From Chitinispirillaceae bacterium (GTDB lineage: Bacteria; Fibrobacterota; Chitinivibrionia; Chitinivibrionales; Chitinispirillaceae): a stretch of DNA of 61,143 bases. The position numbers and the translations under genes are program-made. The notes beneath the pieces are model-generated. The model saw only the letters and a list, made by a program, of their open reading frames with translations, searched no databases and was not told the origin of the DNA. The DNA lies in assembly GCA_016929595.1 (NCBI GenBank), contig JAFGIN010000031.1, positions 1 through 61,143 on the forward strand, written 5' to 3'. This document shows positions 45,513 through 54,989 of this stretch, piece after piece (within the stretch, counting starts at the first letter, position 1; the number at the start of each line of letters is the position of its first letter).

Positions 45513-46406
45513 ATGGAAAAGCCTCTAGTTTCAATAATCATTTTAAACTGGAACGGTCAGGAATTTATCGAAGATTGCCTGAACTCTGTTTTGCATTCTA
45601 CCTGCAAACCTGTTGAAATTATTGTTATCGATAACGGGTCCACAGATAATTCTATAAAAATAATCAAATCTTACCAGAATTCTGTTATATTAATCGCTCA
45701 CACAAAAAACCTTGGTTTTGCAGCGGGGATGAATTCCGGTTTCAGGGCAGCAGTTGGAGAATACGTAGTTACCCTGAATAATGATGTGGTTGTTGAAAAA
45801 GAGTGGCTTCAAAGGCCCGTGGAAATTCTCAATTCAAAACCAGATGTTGGAATCATCTCCTGCAGGCAAATGGTCTACGGAAAAAACGATATCATAGACA
45901 TCGTATATTCGGCTCCATCCGTATATTTATTGCCTAAACCTGTTGGTGCTGATCAAAAATATTCTGATCATCCTGAATTTCACGAAGAAAAAGAGGTTTT
46001 CGGCGCAAGTGGTGCATCTGTAATATATCGTAAAACATTGATCGACCAGTTTAACGGATTTGATGAACGTTTTTTTGCCTATCATGAGGAATCAGATCTT
46101 CATATGCGGGCACATAACAACGGATGGAAATGTGTGTATGTACCATCTGCAGTTGTCTATCATATGGGTTCAAGGAGTTTTGGAAAACTCAGCCGAACCT
46201 TCCATTACTATCACGAAAGAAACCGGTGGTGGTACATTGCTAAAAATTACTCTCCGCTCAAAATCATCTATCACCTTCCCTGGCTGCTCTTTATGGAATT
46301 ACGGCTCATCAGAGTTATTTTTCTTAAATCAAGATGTCCGGATATCTATATAAAGGCGCGAGTTGATGCAATTGAGGGATTGATTAAGTATAAATTCTTT
46401 AAATAA
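45513..46406 (+). CDS. Glycosyltransferase family 2
   Basis: 297 residues, GT-A fold: VSIIILNWNGQEFIEDCLNS, EIIVIDNGSTDNS, NLGFAAGMNSGFRAA, metal-binding TLNNDV, and FFAYHEESDLHMRAHNNGW. Similar in layout to WbbL-type transferases. The only plus-strand glycosyltransferase of the locus; it converges with the GT9 gene (8-base gap). Confidence 0.87.
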   Translation: MEKPLVSIIILNWNGQEFIEDCLNSVLHSTCKPVEIIVIDNGSTDNSIKIIKSYQNSVILIAHTKNLGFAAGMNSGFRAAVGEYVVTLNNDVVVEKEWLQRPVEILNSKPDVGIISCRQMVYGKNDIIDIVYSAPSVYLLPKPVGADQKYSDHPEFHEEKEVFGASGASVIYRKTLIDQFNGFDERFFAYHEESDLHMRAHNNGWKCVYVPSAVVYHMGSRSFGKLSRTFHYYHERNRWWYIAKNYSPLKIIYHLPWLLFMELRLIRVIFLKSRCPDIYIKARVDAIEGLIKYKFFK

Positions 46407-46414
46407 CCCAGTTG

Positions 46415-47596
46415 CTAACTTCTTTCCCACAACATATTAAAACGATCCAGAACACTCTGTGAATCGATTTTTTTCATGCATGGGCTATAGTGTCCAAAAA
46501 TGCAGGTATGAATACCACATGGGAATTTCGGGCATGAGCTATCCCGCAAGTATTCAACATTATCACTGAAAGGACGCCATTCATCAAAAATATTGGCACC
46601 GGAGTACAAAGAAAGAGTCGGGATATTAAAACATGATGCAAGATGTCCGCAGAAGGTATCAACGCTAACAATAACTTTTGCATTACGTACGAATTCTGCA
46701 TATTCAGGCAGAGTTACACGTACCTGGTGAAATAATGGAGAATGCGGAGCAACCGCTGCAATCTTTTCCTGATCCATATCAGCACATACGACATTTATCT
46801 TCCTTGAGATTACTTTGTCAATAAATGTTCTCCAGCTTTCCAGCGGCCATTCACGATTTTTACCGCCTGTGCTCATCTGGATGAATACATATTCTTTTGA
46901 GTTCAATGATTTTTCCTGTAGTAGCTTAGCAACAGCTGTTTTCGCAGTTTCAGGGATTCTGATTTGAAGAGGTGCAACGTTGTGTGTGTGGCCTGTTAGA
47001 GAATCCAGCATCCTTGTCTGCATGCCACAGATATGCAAATTATACTCACGCTTCCAGGAGATCGATTTGTTTAAAAAAAATCCTCCACCCCGTACTGAAG
47101 TTCCGACGCGAAATTTTCCAAGCATCCAGGCAATAAAATTATTACGAATTTCCCCATGAACTTCAAAAACAAGATCAAATGATTTAAAATGTTGCAAACA
47201 AAATTGCAGCACTCCGATCCAACCGGCGTTTTTTTCACGTGACAACCATGGTGTATGTAAAATAAGAATCGAATCGATTCCATCAATCATCTCGGCAATG
47301 GGAACTGCAAGTGAACGTATCAAGACAGAGATTTTTGCATCCGGATATGTTTTTTTGATTGATGCTATAAGTGAAGAGCTCAGGATCATATCTCCAATAT
47401 GATCTAATTGTATAATCAAAATAGATTGTGGATATTTTTCAGTCGTTCTCTTACGAAAAAAGAAAAGAAGGCTGCCGATTCTTTCAATAATCCATATCAA
47501 AATTGCTGTTCTGGCATGAGAGACCCTGAAGTATGACTTAAAAACCGACCAGCCAATAAATTCTTTGTTAATCATTTTATTAACTTTACGAATCAA
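46415..47596 (-). CDS. Glycosyltransferase family 9 (heptosyltransferase-like)
   Basis: 393 residues. GT9 marks: ILIIQLDHIGDMILSSSLIASIKK (about 57-80), FIQMSTGGKNREWPLESW, and VSVDTFCGHLASCFNIPTLSLYSG with a Cys-rich C-terminus (CPKFPCGIHTCIFGHYSPC) seen in a subset of GT9. Likely start is a TTG at 47596 that overlaps the stop of the upstream gene and has AGGAAAA 6-7 bases before it; an ATG at 47575 lacks a site. An N-terminal amphipathic segment of about 50 residues precedes the domain. Co-transcribed with the GT4 gene. Substrate unknown: heptose or another sugar. Confidence 0.82.
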   Translation of the reverse strand: MIRKVNKMINKEFIGWSVFKSYFRVSHARTAILIWIIERIGSLLFFFRKRTTEKYPQSILIIQLDHIGDMILSSSLIASIKKTYPDAKISVLIRSLAVPIAEMIDGIDSILILHTPWLSREKNAGWIGVLQFCLQHFKSFDLVFEVHGEIRNNFIAWMLGKFRVGTSVRGGGFFLNKSISWKREYNLHICGMQTRMLDSLTGHTHNVAPLQIRIPETAKTAVAKLLQEKSLNSKEYVFIQMSTGGKNREWPLESWRTFIDKVISRKINVVCADMDQEKIAAVAPHSPLFHQVRVTLPEYAEFVRNAKVIVSVDTFCGHLASCFNIPTLSLYSGANIFDEWRPFSDNVEYLRDSSCPKFPCGIHTCIFGHYSPCMKKIDSQSVLDRFNMLWERS

Positions 47597-48708
47597 ATCT
47601 TTTCCTCTATAAAATCACTCATGATCAAATTCCACCGATACTGCTCCTCCATCAGAGCAACCCCTTGTTCGTTGTATCTAAAGGGTGATTTTAGAAGTGC
47701 TCGTATCGTTGTTTCCATTGAGTCAATACTTTTCTCGATATACACAACATCTTTAAAAAGCTCCACATCGCCGCAATTGTTACACACGACCTGAAGCCCG
47801 CATGCCAGATATTCCCTGACTTTCAGGATTGCTCTACAATCGTTTGCCGGCGTTTTACGCATGTAATTAATCCCGATCTGATGCTGTGCAACAAAGTCGG
47901 GTATTCTTTCATGTTTCATTCTTCCGGTAAAGATAATCTGTTTTTCAAGACCCATCTGGCTGATTTGCGATTCGAATTTTTTTCGCTGTACCCCATCTCC
48001 GACAACATGAATGGTCGTGTTTGGAAGATCTTTACATATATTTACAAGCGTCAGAATGCAATCTTCAAAATCCGAAGTGATTCCTAGTGTTGCAACATAG
48101 ATAATTGACCTTGGTACCCTCTGAACAGTTCGTGAATTGATACGAAGAAAAGCTTCAGTAACCCCCTGCGGAAGATAATACAATTTTTCCTCATCAATAT
48201 TCAATTGATTGACCAGATAGTTTCTCAAATTGGGGGTATGGTAGGTAATGATAGGAAACCGTTTTGCAAGCAGGTCAAAGAAAAATTTGTAGATTCTGTA
48301 TTTACTGCTGCCTTCAGGAAAATACGCGAAATCCAGATCATCTATGTCGAGTATTTGTCTCTTTTTTAAAAAAAAGGCAAGTAATGAAACGATCCCATTA
48401 TTAGGTGCTGGCTTTAGTGTGTAAAGAACCGGGCAATCACGGTGTCTGAGAAAAACGAACAGATTAAAAATTGAGGAAATGATTATGTCAAAAAAAAGAT
48501 ATCCTGTCTGGGGACAGGAGTAATAGGTTATCCCTCTGGAGTGATATAGGGGTTTTCCGTTTTTAATTTTCCTGTCGACATATACAACTTCGTAATCGTG
48601 CCTGACAAGTTCGATTGCCATATTCCAGAAACGGATTGCGCTCCCACTTACGCTGGTAAATGGAGAGATCATCACGATTTTAGATGGGTTACTTTGTAAA
48701 GAGGACAT
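47593..48708 (-). CDS. Glycosyltransferase, GT4 family
   Basis: 371 residues, GT-B fold. Seen: MISPFTSVSGSAIRFWNMAI, ILDIDDLDFAYFPEGSSKY, IIYVATLGITSDFEDCI and HERIPDFVAQHQIGINYM, with ACGLQVVCNN. It overlaps the radical SAM gene by 20 bases upstream and the GT9 gene by 4 bases downstream, so these three form one unit. Sugar specificity unknown. Confidence 0.83.
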   Translation of the reverse strand: MSSLQSNPSKIVMISPFTSVSGSAIRFWNMAIELVRHDYEVVYVDRKIKNGKPLYHSRGITYYSCPQTGYLFFDIIISSIFNLFVFLRHRDCPVLYTLKPAPNNGIVSLLAFFLKKRQILDIDDLDFAYFPEGSSKYRIYKFFFDLLAKRFPIITYHTPNLRNYLVNQLNIDEEKLYYLPQGVTEAFLRINSRTVQRVPRSIIYVATLGITSDFEDCILTLVNICKDLPNTTIHVVGDGVQRKKFESQISQMGLEKQIIFTGRMKHERIPDFVAQHQIGINYMRKTPANDCRAILKVREYLACGLQVVCNNCGDVELFKDVVYIEKSIDSMETTIRALLKSPFRYNEQGVALMEEQYRWNLIMSDFIEEKI

Positions 48709-50128
48709 TGAATTTCCGCATACTCTGTGTGAAATTCCCCCATGACCTGAACATCCTCCAGAACATCCTCCACAGATATACCGGGCGACGGTAATAGCGT
48801 CGGTAAAAAGTTTTCAGATACGTATTAAGATCATTATTGGTAAGATGGGGGAGTTCTACTGATGAATTGTGCACGCTGTCGTGCTTTTCCCATTCTTTGG
48901 TAAGAAAACAGTTGTTTTCTTCAAGGAGCTGATAGTAATCTGTTCCCGGCAGCGGTGTAGGGGCGGATACCTGAGTAAATTCAGCGTTGAGTTCAAAAGC
49001 AAAATTAATCGTATCTTCAACTGTCTCCTTAGTATCCCAGTAAAAACCGAGCATGACACAGTTAAGAACATCGATTCCGTACTTTTTTGCAATCCTGACA
49101 CCGCGAGAGATTTCGGCTTTTGTGGTTCCTTTCCGGATTTTTTTAAGGATTTCATCGTTCCCGGATTCAACTCCATAAAGCACCATCCGGCACCCTGCAC
49201 GTTTAAGCCATTTTGCTTCATCATCGGTCATCAGTTGCGGTCGGCATTGTACCGAAAAGGTAAAATCCAGTTTCTCTTGTACAAGTAGTTTGCAGATTGC
49301 AATCACTCTTTCCTTGTCAATATCAAAAGTATCATCATCGATACGAAGTTCCCTGACTCCAAGGTCATTAACAAGATATCGGATCTCTTTTACCACTCTC
49401 TCTGGAGACATCGCCCTGTATTTGTGGCTGTAAATAGTCTGGGGATAACTGCAGTAGATGCAATTGAAAGGACAACCCCGTGATGTTATCATGGTTGCAG
49501 CAGGAAAACGGATAAAAACACTTTCGTAGAATTTACTCAGATCGAGCAGATCATATGCAGGTATCGGGAGCTGATCGAGATTCTCAATCCTGTCTGCATC
49601 TTTATTTATAATCACTTTACCATCACTGTTTTTCCAGCTAAGCCCATCAATAACCGTAAGATCTGTTTTGTTTATCAAAGCACTACAAAGGTCACGGACA
49701 GAATAATCCCATTCTTTACGTAGAATGTAATCTACTGAAGGATCGTTGATCTCATTCTTATGAAGAGCTGTAACAAAGGGTCCTGTCCATATTACCACTA
49801 TACCATGTTCTTTTGCAAATGATGATATCGCCCGAGCCACGCTTGCATTGATATGTTCAACCATGATAACAAGCGCAAAAGGAGCATACTCGAGAAGTTT
49901 TTCTTTTGTGATTGTCAGATCATACTTCATTGTCGGACAATGAAAATAGCGCACATCATAGCCGCTATCCCTTAAAACTGCTGCGCAGGAGAGGTTCTGG
50001 TAACTGTAGGTCTGCTCACCTGTTTCGTTTAAGCAGGGATGACGCCGGCCGGCTTTTGATATTTTTGAATCAATAGTCCAGTTCAGAAGAGGAGGGGGTT
50101 CGATAAACAGTACTTTTTTCACCCGCAA
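48689..50128 (-). CDS. B12-binding-domain radical SAM protein
   Basis: 479 residues: an N-terminal cobalamin-binding-like domain (about 1-160), a linker, then radical SAM with SRGCPFNCIYCSYP (Cys219, Cys223, Cys226) and a C-terminal helical part with repeated YRRP/WRMF (about 440-465). Members near sugar genes often methylate unactivated carbons or modify lipid or glycan precursors. The canonical DxHxxG of the B12 domain is not clear, so cobalamin may not be bound. First gene of a three-gene unit with GT4 and GT9. Confidence 0.82.
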   Translation of the reverse strand: MRVKKVLFIEPPPLLNWTIDSKISKAGRRHPCLNETGEQTYSYQNLSCAAVLRDSGYDVRYFHCPTMKYDLTITKEKLLEYAPFALVIMVEHINASVARAISSFAKEHGIVVIWTGPFVTALHKNEINDPSVDYILRKEWDYSVRDLCSALINKTDLTVIDGLSWKNSDGKVIINKDADRIENLDQLPIPAYDLLDLSKFYESVFIRFPAATMITSRGCPFNCIYCSYPQTIYSHKYRAMSPERVVKEIRYLVNDLGVRELRIDDDTFDIDKERVIAICKLLVQEKLDFTFSVQCRPQLMTDDEAKWLKRAGCRMVLYGVESGNDEILKKIRKGTTKAEISRGVRIAKKYGIDVLNCVMLGFYWDTKETVEDTINFAFELNAEFTQVSAPTPLPGTDYYQLLEENNCFLTKEWEKHDSVHNSSVELPHLTNNDLNTYLKTFYRRYYRRPVYLWRMFWRMFRSWGNFTQSMRKFNVLFTK

Positions 50129-50244
50129 TTCCTTTCAATACATTTAAAACATCATACCCTCTTTAACCATGGGTAGATTTTAAGCGGTTTTATATAAATT
50201 AGCTCTGCATGACTACCTGCTGAGTAGTAACCATAATTGTACTA

Positions 50245-50955
50245 TTACGATTTGATCGACTCTAATATTTCATGCGCCGCAATTCCAGGATTTTTGGCTC
50301 CCGTTATCGGACGGCCGATCACCAGCAGTGTAGCACCGTTTTTAATCGCTTCGGATGGCGTTGCAATCCGTGCCTGATCTCCGGCTTCTGATCCCACGGG
50401 TCTGATTCCCGGGGTTATCTTTATGAACTGTTCCGGCAGGTGCGGTTTCACCGACGGCAGATCTGCTGCTGAGCAGACAATCCCCGCAAGCCCTGCTTTA
50501 AGTGCACAGGTTGCAAGATGTTTAACATAGTCAACTGGTGAGACCTGAATCATAAGGTCGGATTTTAAAGCATCAGCACTTATACTGGTAAGTAGCGTGA
50601 CTCCGACAATTGATGGCGGTGTTTCGCTATGTTTATGAGCAGCTTCAACCGCTGCTTTCATCATATCGATGCCACCCTGTGTATGGATTGTTAAATAATG
50701 AACACCAAGATCACACGCTGAGTCAACCGCTTTGGCTACGGTGTTTGGAATGTCATGAAATTTCAAATCCAGAAAAATTCTGCAATCAGCTTTTTTTACT
50801 ACTGAAAGTACTGTTGCCCCAAAACGGGTAAACTGTTCCAGACCGATCTTATACACACCGATTGATTCAGAAGTCTGATCTACCAGAGTTTCGATTTCTT
50901 TGATTGTCGAGACATTATCCAAAGCAAGAGCAAGTTTAAATTTGTTATTTACCAT
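50245..50955 (-). CDS. pyrF: Orotidine 5'-phosphate decarboxylase
   Basis: 236-residue class I OMP decarboxylase, last step of UMP synthesis. Seen: LALALDNVST, YKIGLEQFTRFG, the catalytic DLKFHDIPNT (Lys and Asp pair), VGVTLLTS and ITPGIRPVGSEAGDQARIATP with IGRPIT near the end, all typical. AGGTG precedes the ATG. Monocistronic; no other pyr genes near. Confidence 0.93.
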   Translation of the reverse strand: MVNNKFKLALALDNVSTIKEIETLVDQTSESIGVYKIGLEQFTRFGATVLSVVKKADCRIFLDLKFHDIPNTVAKAVDSACDLGVHYLTIHTQGGIDMMKAAVEAAHKHSETPPSIVGVTLLTSISADALKSDLMIQVSPVDYVKHLATCALKAGLAGIVCSAADLPSVKPHLPEQFIKITPGIRPVGSEAGDQARIATPSEAIKNGATLLVIGRPITGAKNPGIAAHEILESIKS

Positions 50956-51520
50956 GTATCACACCTGAGAAAAATTGAATTGTTGCTTATTTAGATGTGG
51001 AATCTGTGTACATCTTAAAAAATCCGCTTATATAGAGTCCAATCGATGTGTCTGCGAATTAGATAATAGTGAAAATATAAACATTTTGAGCTTCATGGTG
51101 GGATAAATTCTTATATAACCCATATAGTAAGTTACTTATCAGAAGCAATACAAAGATAACGTGGAGCTAAAGGCATCGGTCTATACGGTGCACTGAGCTT
51201 GCCGAATGTGCGGTGCACTGAGCTTGCCGAATGTGTCATCCCGTGGGCGGGGAGGGGCCCCGGCGGGCGATGTCTGCCATCTCTTCACAGAAAGAAGTTA
51301 TTCAGAAAATATTTCCTGTAAAAAATCAAGAATTATCGATGTCGGATTCGGGATTGAAGCTTATTTAAAAACAGAATGGTAAACAGGATAATGATTTTAG
51401 CTTCCTGTTGTTTCTAAAGAGTTTTTATAATAATATTCCGATCCCGATATCGAAAGCGACCCCGATCCCGTATTGCGCCCGATGCCCATCCTCTTCACCT
51501 TTAGATGTGTCTTCACCAAC
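50956..51520. other. Repeat-rich intergenic region without genes
   Basis: Holds the 25-base tandem duplication (51186-51235), a GC-rich patch around 51241-51290, and degenerate GGTATC-type hexamers in both orientations near 51336-51360 and 51438-51470. No coding frame is convincing. Confidence 0.5.
51186..51235. repeat. Perfect 25-bp tandem duplication
   Basis: 51186-51210 and 51211-51235 are identical (each starts CGGTGCACTGAGCTTGCC). Non-coding. It may be the remnant of a larger dispersed repeat. Confidence 0.85.
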
Positions 51521-51558
51521 AATAAGTAAAAGAAGCCCTCGTGAATGACTCGAGGGCT
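51521..51558 (-). terminator. Rho-independent terminator of amt-glnK
   Basis: On the minus strand AGCCCTCG (51558-51551) pairs perfectly with CGAGGGCT (51541-51534) and is followed by TCTTTTACTTATT. It starts 8 bases after the glnK stop. Confidence 0.85.
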
Positions 51559-51566
51559 GATGAAGA

Positions 51567-51908
51567 TCAACCGATTGCATCTTGTCCCTGTTCGCCAGTT
51601 CGAATACGAATGCATTCAGGCAGGTCAAGAATAAAGATTTTTCCATCACCGATGTTACCTGTTCTGGCCCCTTTAATGATTGCGTCAACGGTCGGTTTGA
51701 CAAAATCATCATTGACTGCAATTTCGATACGGACTTTTTTCAAGAGATTAATCTCAAATACACTCCCGCGGTACGATTCAGTATAACCTGCCTGCTGACC
51801 ACAGCCGATAACATTCGTCACCGTCATTTTTCGAACATCTGCAGCGAAGAGTGCGTTTTTTACATCAGGCAGTTTCGCTGGTTGAATTATTGCCACAATC
51901 ATTTTCAT
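51567..51908 (-). CDS. glnK: PII nitrogen regulatory protein (GlnK/GlnB type)
   Basis: 113 residues. Core PII features: [15 protein letters not shown] at the start, the T-loop [17 protein letters not shown] and IGDGKIFI with a C-terminal IRIRTGE. Tyr46 is kept but position 51, uridylylated in enteric PII, is Phe. PII reads ATP/ADP and 2-oxoglutarate and usually blocks Amt. It overlaps the amt gene by 4 bases, with GGAGG before its ATG, so the Amt partner role is well supported. It may be regulated without covalent uridylylation. Confidence 0.92.
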   Translation of the reverse strand: MKMIVAIIQPAKLPDVKNALFAADVRKMTVTNVIGCGQQAGYTESYRGSVFEINLLKKVRIEIAVNDDFVKPTVDAIIKGARTGNIGDGKIFILDLPECIRIRTGEQGQDAIG

Positions 51909-53287
51909 CTGACTACCTCCTGAACTTTATTACGAGCAGTTTTTGATGATTCAAAGCTGATACTGGGACCTATATCCTCAGTAGTAAAAATCTGAAACCC
52001 ACTGTACCCTTCAAGTCCCATCTCTCCGACATCCAGACCGCCAATCTCCTCCTCATGAGACACCCGTAAACCGAAGATACTTTTAATAATTGACCAGAGA
52101 AGAAACGAGAGAATAAAAACAGTGGTTCCCGTAGCTGCAATACCGGTAAGTTGTATACCGAGCTGTTTAAAACCACCTCCATAAAAAAGGCCGGCCTTTC
52201 CACCAAAGAGTTCAGGTGCAGCAAAGAGTCCCACTGCGAGTGTACCCCAGATACCATTAACAAGGTGAACCGAAAGTGCGCCTACAGGGTCATCAATTTT
52301 AAGTTTATCAAAAAACATGACAGAATATACAACAATGATACCAGCGATGAGGCCTATAAGAATCGATGCTGCCGGGGTGACAACCGCACAAGGTGCTGTT
52401 ATCGCGACTAGTCCCGCAAGGCAACCGTTAATTACCATCGACAGATCGGGTTTTTTACTTATTCTCCAGGAAACCGCCATCCCCCCGATGATCCCGGCGC
52501 ATGAAGCCAGTGCGGTTGTAAGTGCGATGCGGGGGACATTTTCATCCATGGCGAGTTGACTTCCAGGATTGAATCCGAACCATCCGAACCACAAAATGAA
52601 ACCACCCAGTGTCGCAAGCGGTATCGAATGGCCTAATATCGCCCGCTGCGATCCATCAGCACGGTATTTTCCCATGCGTGGCCCAAGAATAAGAATTCCT
52701 GTCAAGGCACACCATCCACCAACAGAATGTACCGCCGTTGATCCGGCAAAATCATGAAAACCCAATGATGAGAGCCAGCCTCCACCCCAGATCCAGTGTC
52801 CGGTAAGTGGATAGATGACTGCGACCATAACTATGCCAAAAATAATGAACGAGATCAATTTGATACGTTCCGCGACAGCGCCAGAGATTATTGAACAACC
52901 AGCTGCAGCAAATGCGAGCTGAAAAAAGAAAAAAGCGAACACAGGAATATTGGTAACCGGGCTGTTTGCGGTACTACTAAACAAAAAAGAGTCTGTTCCG
53001 ATAATTGCTCCACCTTTTCCAAACATCAGCCCGTAACCCAGTGCCCAGAATGCAATTGCAGCAAGAGCGAAAACCATAAAATTTTTTGCCAGGATGTTAA
53101 CTACATTTTTTGCCCGACAAAATCCAGCTTCGACGAATGCAAAACCGGCATTCATAAAAAAAACTAAAAATCCGGCGATAAGTACCCACATGGTATCCAC
53201 CATATTATACTGAGTACCATCTTCAGCAAATACTGCACAGAATGATGCCAGTATCAACAGAAGAGCTTTTCTTCCATGCATTTTCAT
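51905..53287 (-). CDS. amt: Ammonium transporter Amt
   Basis: 460 residues from the ATG at 53287, preceded by AAGGAGGG; the frame extends to 53368 but that start has no site and adds residues before the signal peptide. Signal peptide about 1-20 (cleaved after VFA), then 11 transmembrane segments. Amt signatures: [51 protein letters not shown] and [10 protein letters not shown] (second pore His). The protein forms a trimer in the inner membrane. Coupled to glnK. A sigma-54-like promoter lies about 75-90 bases upstream. Confidence 0.93.
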   Translation of the reverse strand: MKMHGRKALLLILASFCAVFAEDGTQYNMVDTMWVLIAGFLVFFMNAGFAFVEAGFCRAKNVVNILAKNFMVFALAAIAFWALGYGLMFGKGGAIIGTDSFLFSSTANSPVTNIPVFAFFFFQLAFAAAGCSIISGAVAERIKLISFIIFGIVMVAVIYPLTGHWIWGGGWLSSLGFHDFAGSTAVHSVGGWCALTGILILGPRMGKYRADGSQRAILGHSIPLATLGGFILWFGWFGFNPGSQLAMDENVPRIALTTALASCAGIIGGMAVSWRISKKPDLSMVINGCLAGLVAITAPCAVVTPAASILIGLIAGIIVVYSVMFFDKLKIDDPVGALSVHLVNGIWGTLAVGLFAAPELFGGKAGLFYGGGFKQLGIQLTGIAATGTTVFILSFLLWSIIKSIFGLRVSHEEEIGGLDVGEMGLEGYSGFQIFTTEDIGPSISFESSKTARNKVQEVVR

Positions 53288-53779
53288 TTTGAAACCCTCC
53301 TTAAAGGAATAGTTGTTAGATATTTTTTTAGTGATTGTAATTACATCCTTAAAGCCCCTCCTATGCAAGTGCTGTTCCAGTTGTCGGATAATATATTTGT
53401 CAGGGGTTTATCTGTAAGAGAAAAGAATTGAATAAACGAATAAACAATGTAAAAACATTAAAAATTTTTAAAGATGTCTTATAATATTTCGGAGTTTTAT
53501 GCATGTCCGTGATTGTTACGATAAACAGAAAAAGGCTGGAATGCGAAACAAGAATGTGCTCTTTTAAAGGGGTGGATACAATTATGTACAGGATATTTCA
53601 AAATTATGAATATGCAAAAATTCCTGCTCAGTATGAGCTTGTTAAAGGGTGAAATTATGGTTCGGAGGTTCACCGCATTCGTAATGTTCAGTGTGTAGCA
53701 GGGTCTTTTTTACAACGAATCGGTGGAGCCTTGGGCAATACTCTTTTTGAAGAAATTATTTCTGGCATTTTCAATCTTA
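53288..53779. other. Long leader and spacer upstream of amt
   Basis: About 490 bases. The amt-proximal part carries the sigma-54-like promoter (53364-53379). The rest holds only short frames of about 22 codons, one with a CGGAG before its ATG near 53501, none of which I would call a gene. A possible site for nitrogen-regulator binding was not resolved. Confidence 0.45.
53364..53379 (-). promoter_or_regulatory. Sigma-54-type promoter of amt-glnK
   Basis: Minus-strand TGGAAC (53379-53374), five bases, TTGCA (53368-53364). This differs from TGGCAC-N5-TTGCA at one position, and the invariant GG-N10-GC spacing is exact. Transcription would start near 53353, giving a leader of about 65 bases before amt. 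An RpoN-dependent, nitrogen-regulated operon is inferred. Confidence 0.65.
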
Positions 53780-54550
53780 CTACCGGCACAAAACCCAATT
53801 GCTGTTGTAATAACACAATCGCAATGGAAGACTGAATGTCGTTTCTTCACCAGGAAGGGCTTTTAAAAGTGGCTTTCCATACTTGTCAACAACCTCGATC
53901 AGTTGTCCTCCGGCATGATACAGTACCCTCATGTTATCAAAATCAATAGGAGCCATTCCCCAGGTATTATCAGAAAAAAGCTCCCGGGTAAAAAAGGTCC
54001 TTTGATCATTCAAGCGTTCCTGCCGGGGAATATAATAGGCATTCGCGAGCTCCTCTGTTTTAATTTTTAATAATGGTTCAAGTTCATCATAGCTTTTGTT
54101 CTGCAGGATCTGATGCAGTCGGGTAATATACCCTTTTAAGCTCTCAAGTGGAAGTGTATCATTGGTTATAACTTCCGCCTTTTTCCATAACCAGTCTCCA
54201 TAAGGGATATCCAGTTCAAATGTGCTCTCCAGATTAACAGGGAATGCAGTTTCATCTTTTACATAGTGCCAATCAACAGAAGCAACCCTGGTCGAAATAA
54301 AATCAGGCTTGACTCCCGAATATTCAATGATGCTGAATTGTAAAGATTGCTCATTAAGTTCTTCACTCCATTGTGGATTTATTGAAATATTTATACTGAA
54401 TTTATTTGTGCCGGAGTGTACCCACTGATTAATCGGCAGCCGTTTTGACGGTAACTGATGAAAACGATTTACAATCAATTCGATACCATTAATTTTTACA
54501 GAAAAAGCGACTTTGTGATTTGAAATATCAATGAAAATATGTTTCTGCAT
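53780..54550 (-). CDS. Uncharacterised protein, 256 residues
   Basis: No signal peptide or membrane segment. The N-terminal half is beta-rich (KVAFSVKINGIELIVNRF, RLPINQWVHSGTNKFSI, SVDWHYV). A helical stretch follows (about 125-170, KGYITRLHQILQNKSYDEL), then a C-terminal small domain with IDFDNMRVLYHAGGQLIEVVD and LRLCYYNSNWVLCR. The start overlaps the DUF3592-like frame by one base (TAATG), so the two are a translational pair, which suggests a shared process. I do not recognise a family; an immunity-like or stress protein is only a guess. Confidence 0.6.
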   Translation of the reverse strand: MQKHIFIDISNHKVAFSVKINGIELIVNRFHQLPSKRLPINQWVHSGTNKFSINISINPQWSEELNEQSLQFSIIEYSGVKPDFISTRVASVDWHYVKDETAFPVNLESTFELDIPYGDWLWKKAEVITNDTLPLESLKGYITRLHQILQNKSYDELEPLLKIKTEELANAYYIPRQERLNDQRTFFTRELFSDNTWGMAPIDFDNMRVLYHAGGQLIEVVDKYGKPLLKALPGEETTFSLPLRLCYYNSNWVLCR

Positions 54551-54924
54551 TATTTTTTCCAGTTTATTAGCTGTTTTATTTCTATTAAACGTTCACTACT
54601 GATACCCTCATAATTCTTAAAAGCAAAAAAGAATGCTACAAGTGCTCCAACACCGATCAAGATAACAAATGCATAAGACGATCCCGATGCTCCTGGTTCA
54701 AGAACTGATTCTTCAGGGTTCCCCGGATTATAAAAAACCTTAACTGTTGATCCGATTGGGTATTTGTCTCTAATGCTCTGTACTACCGATAACACATGTG
54801 ACATTTCCGAAAAAGACAGCCTGTCATTTGAATACTCTTTTCCTTTGAAATTATATGAATAGGTAATTTTGACCGATCCTGTCTGCCGTTTATGCTCAAC
54901 AAACTCATTATTGGTTTGTTTTTG
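54550..54924 (-). pseudogene. DUF3592-like gene lacking its start, truncated
   Basis: The frame reads continuously from a TGA at 54925-54927 to the stop at 54550, but contains no ATG, GTG or TTG until 54804. Upstream codons translate as KITYSYNFKGKEYSND, which is the beginning of the DUF3592 beta domain, and the part after 54804 (KYPIGSTVKVFYNPGNPEE and a transmembrane helix, about residues 43-62 of the ATG-started frame) is its end. So the ATG at 54804 starts in mid-domain and the N-terminal helix is missing. Either a frameshift near 54925 or a 5' deletion has occurred. The C-terminal part may still be made from 54804 (84 residues). Confidence 0.55.
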
Positions 54925-54989
54925 TCATCATGCAATGATTTACTACATGTTTTCTTAATTTTTTCTATAATTCTGACTCCTGACTCCTT

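Noticed and set aside
53288-53368. N-terminal extension of the ammonium transporter
   Set aside because: The frame extends but the ATG at 53287 has a strong AAGGAGGG and begins the signal peptide.
53501-53650. Two 22-codon frames upstream of the amt leader
   Set aside because: Too short; one has a possible CGGAG but no conservation can be judged from a single sequence.
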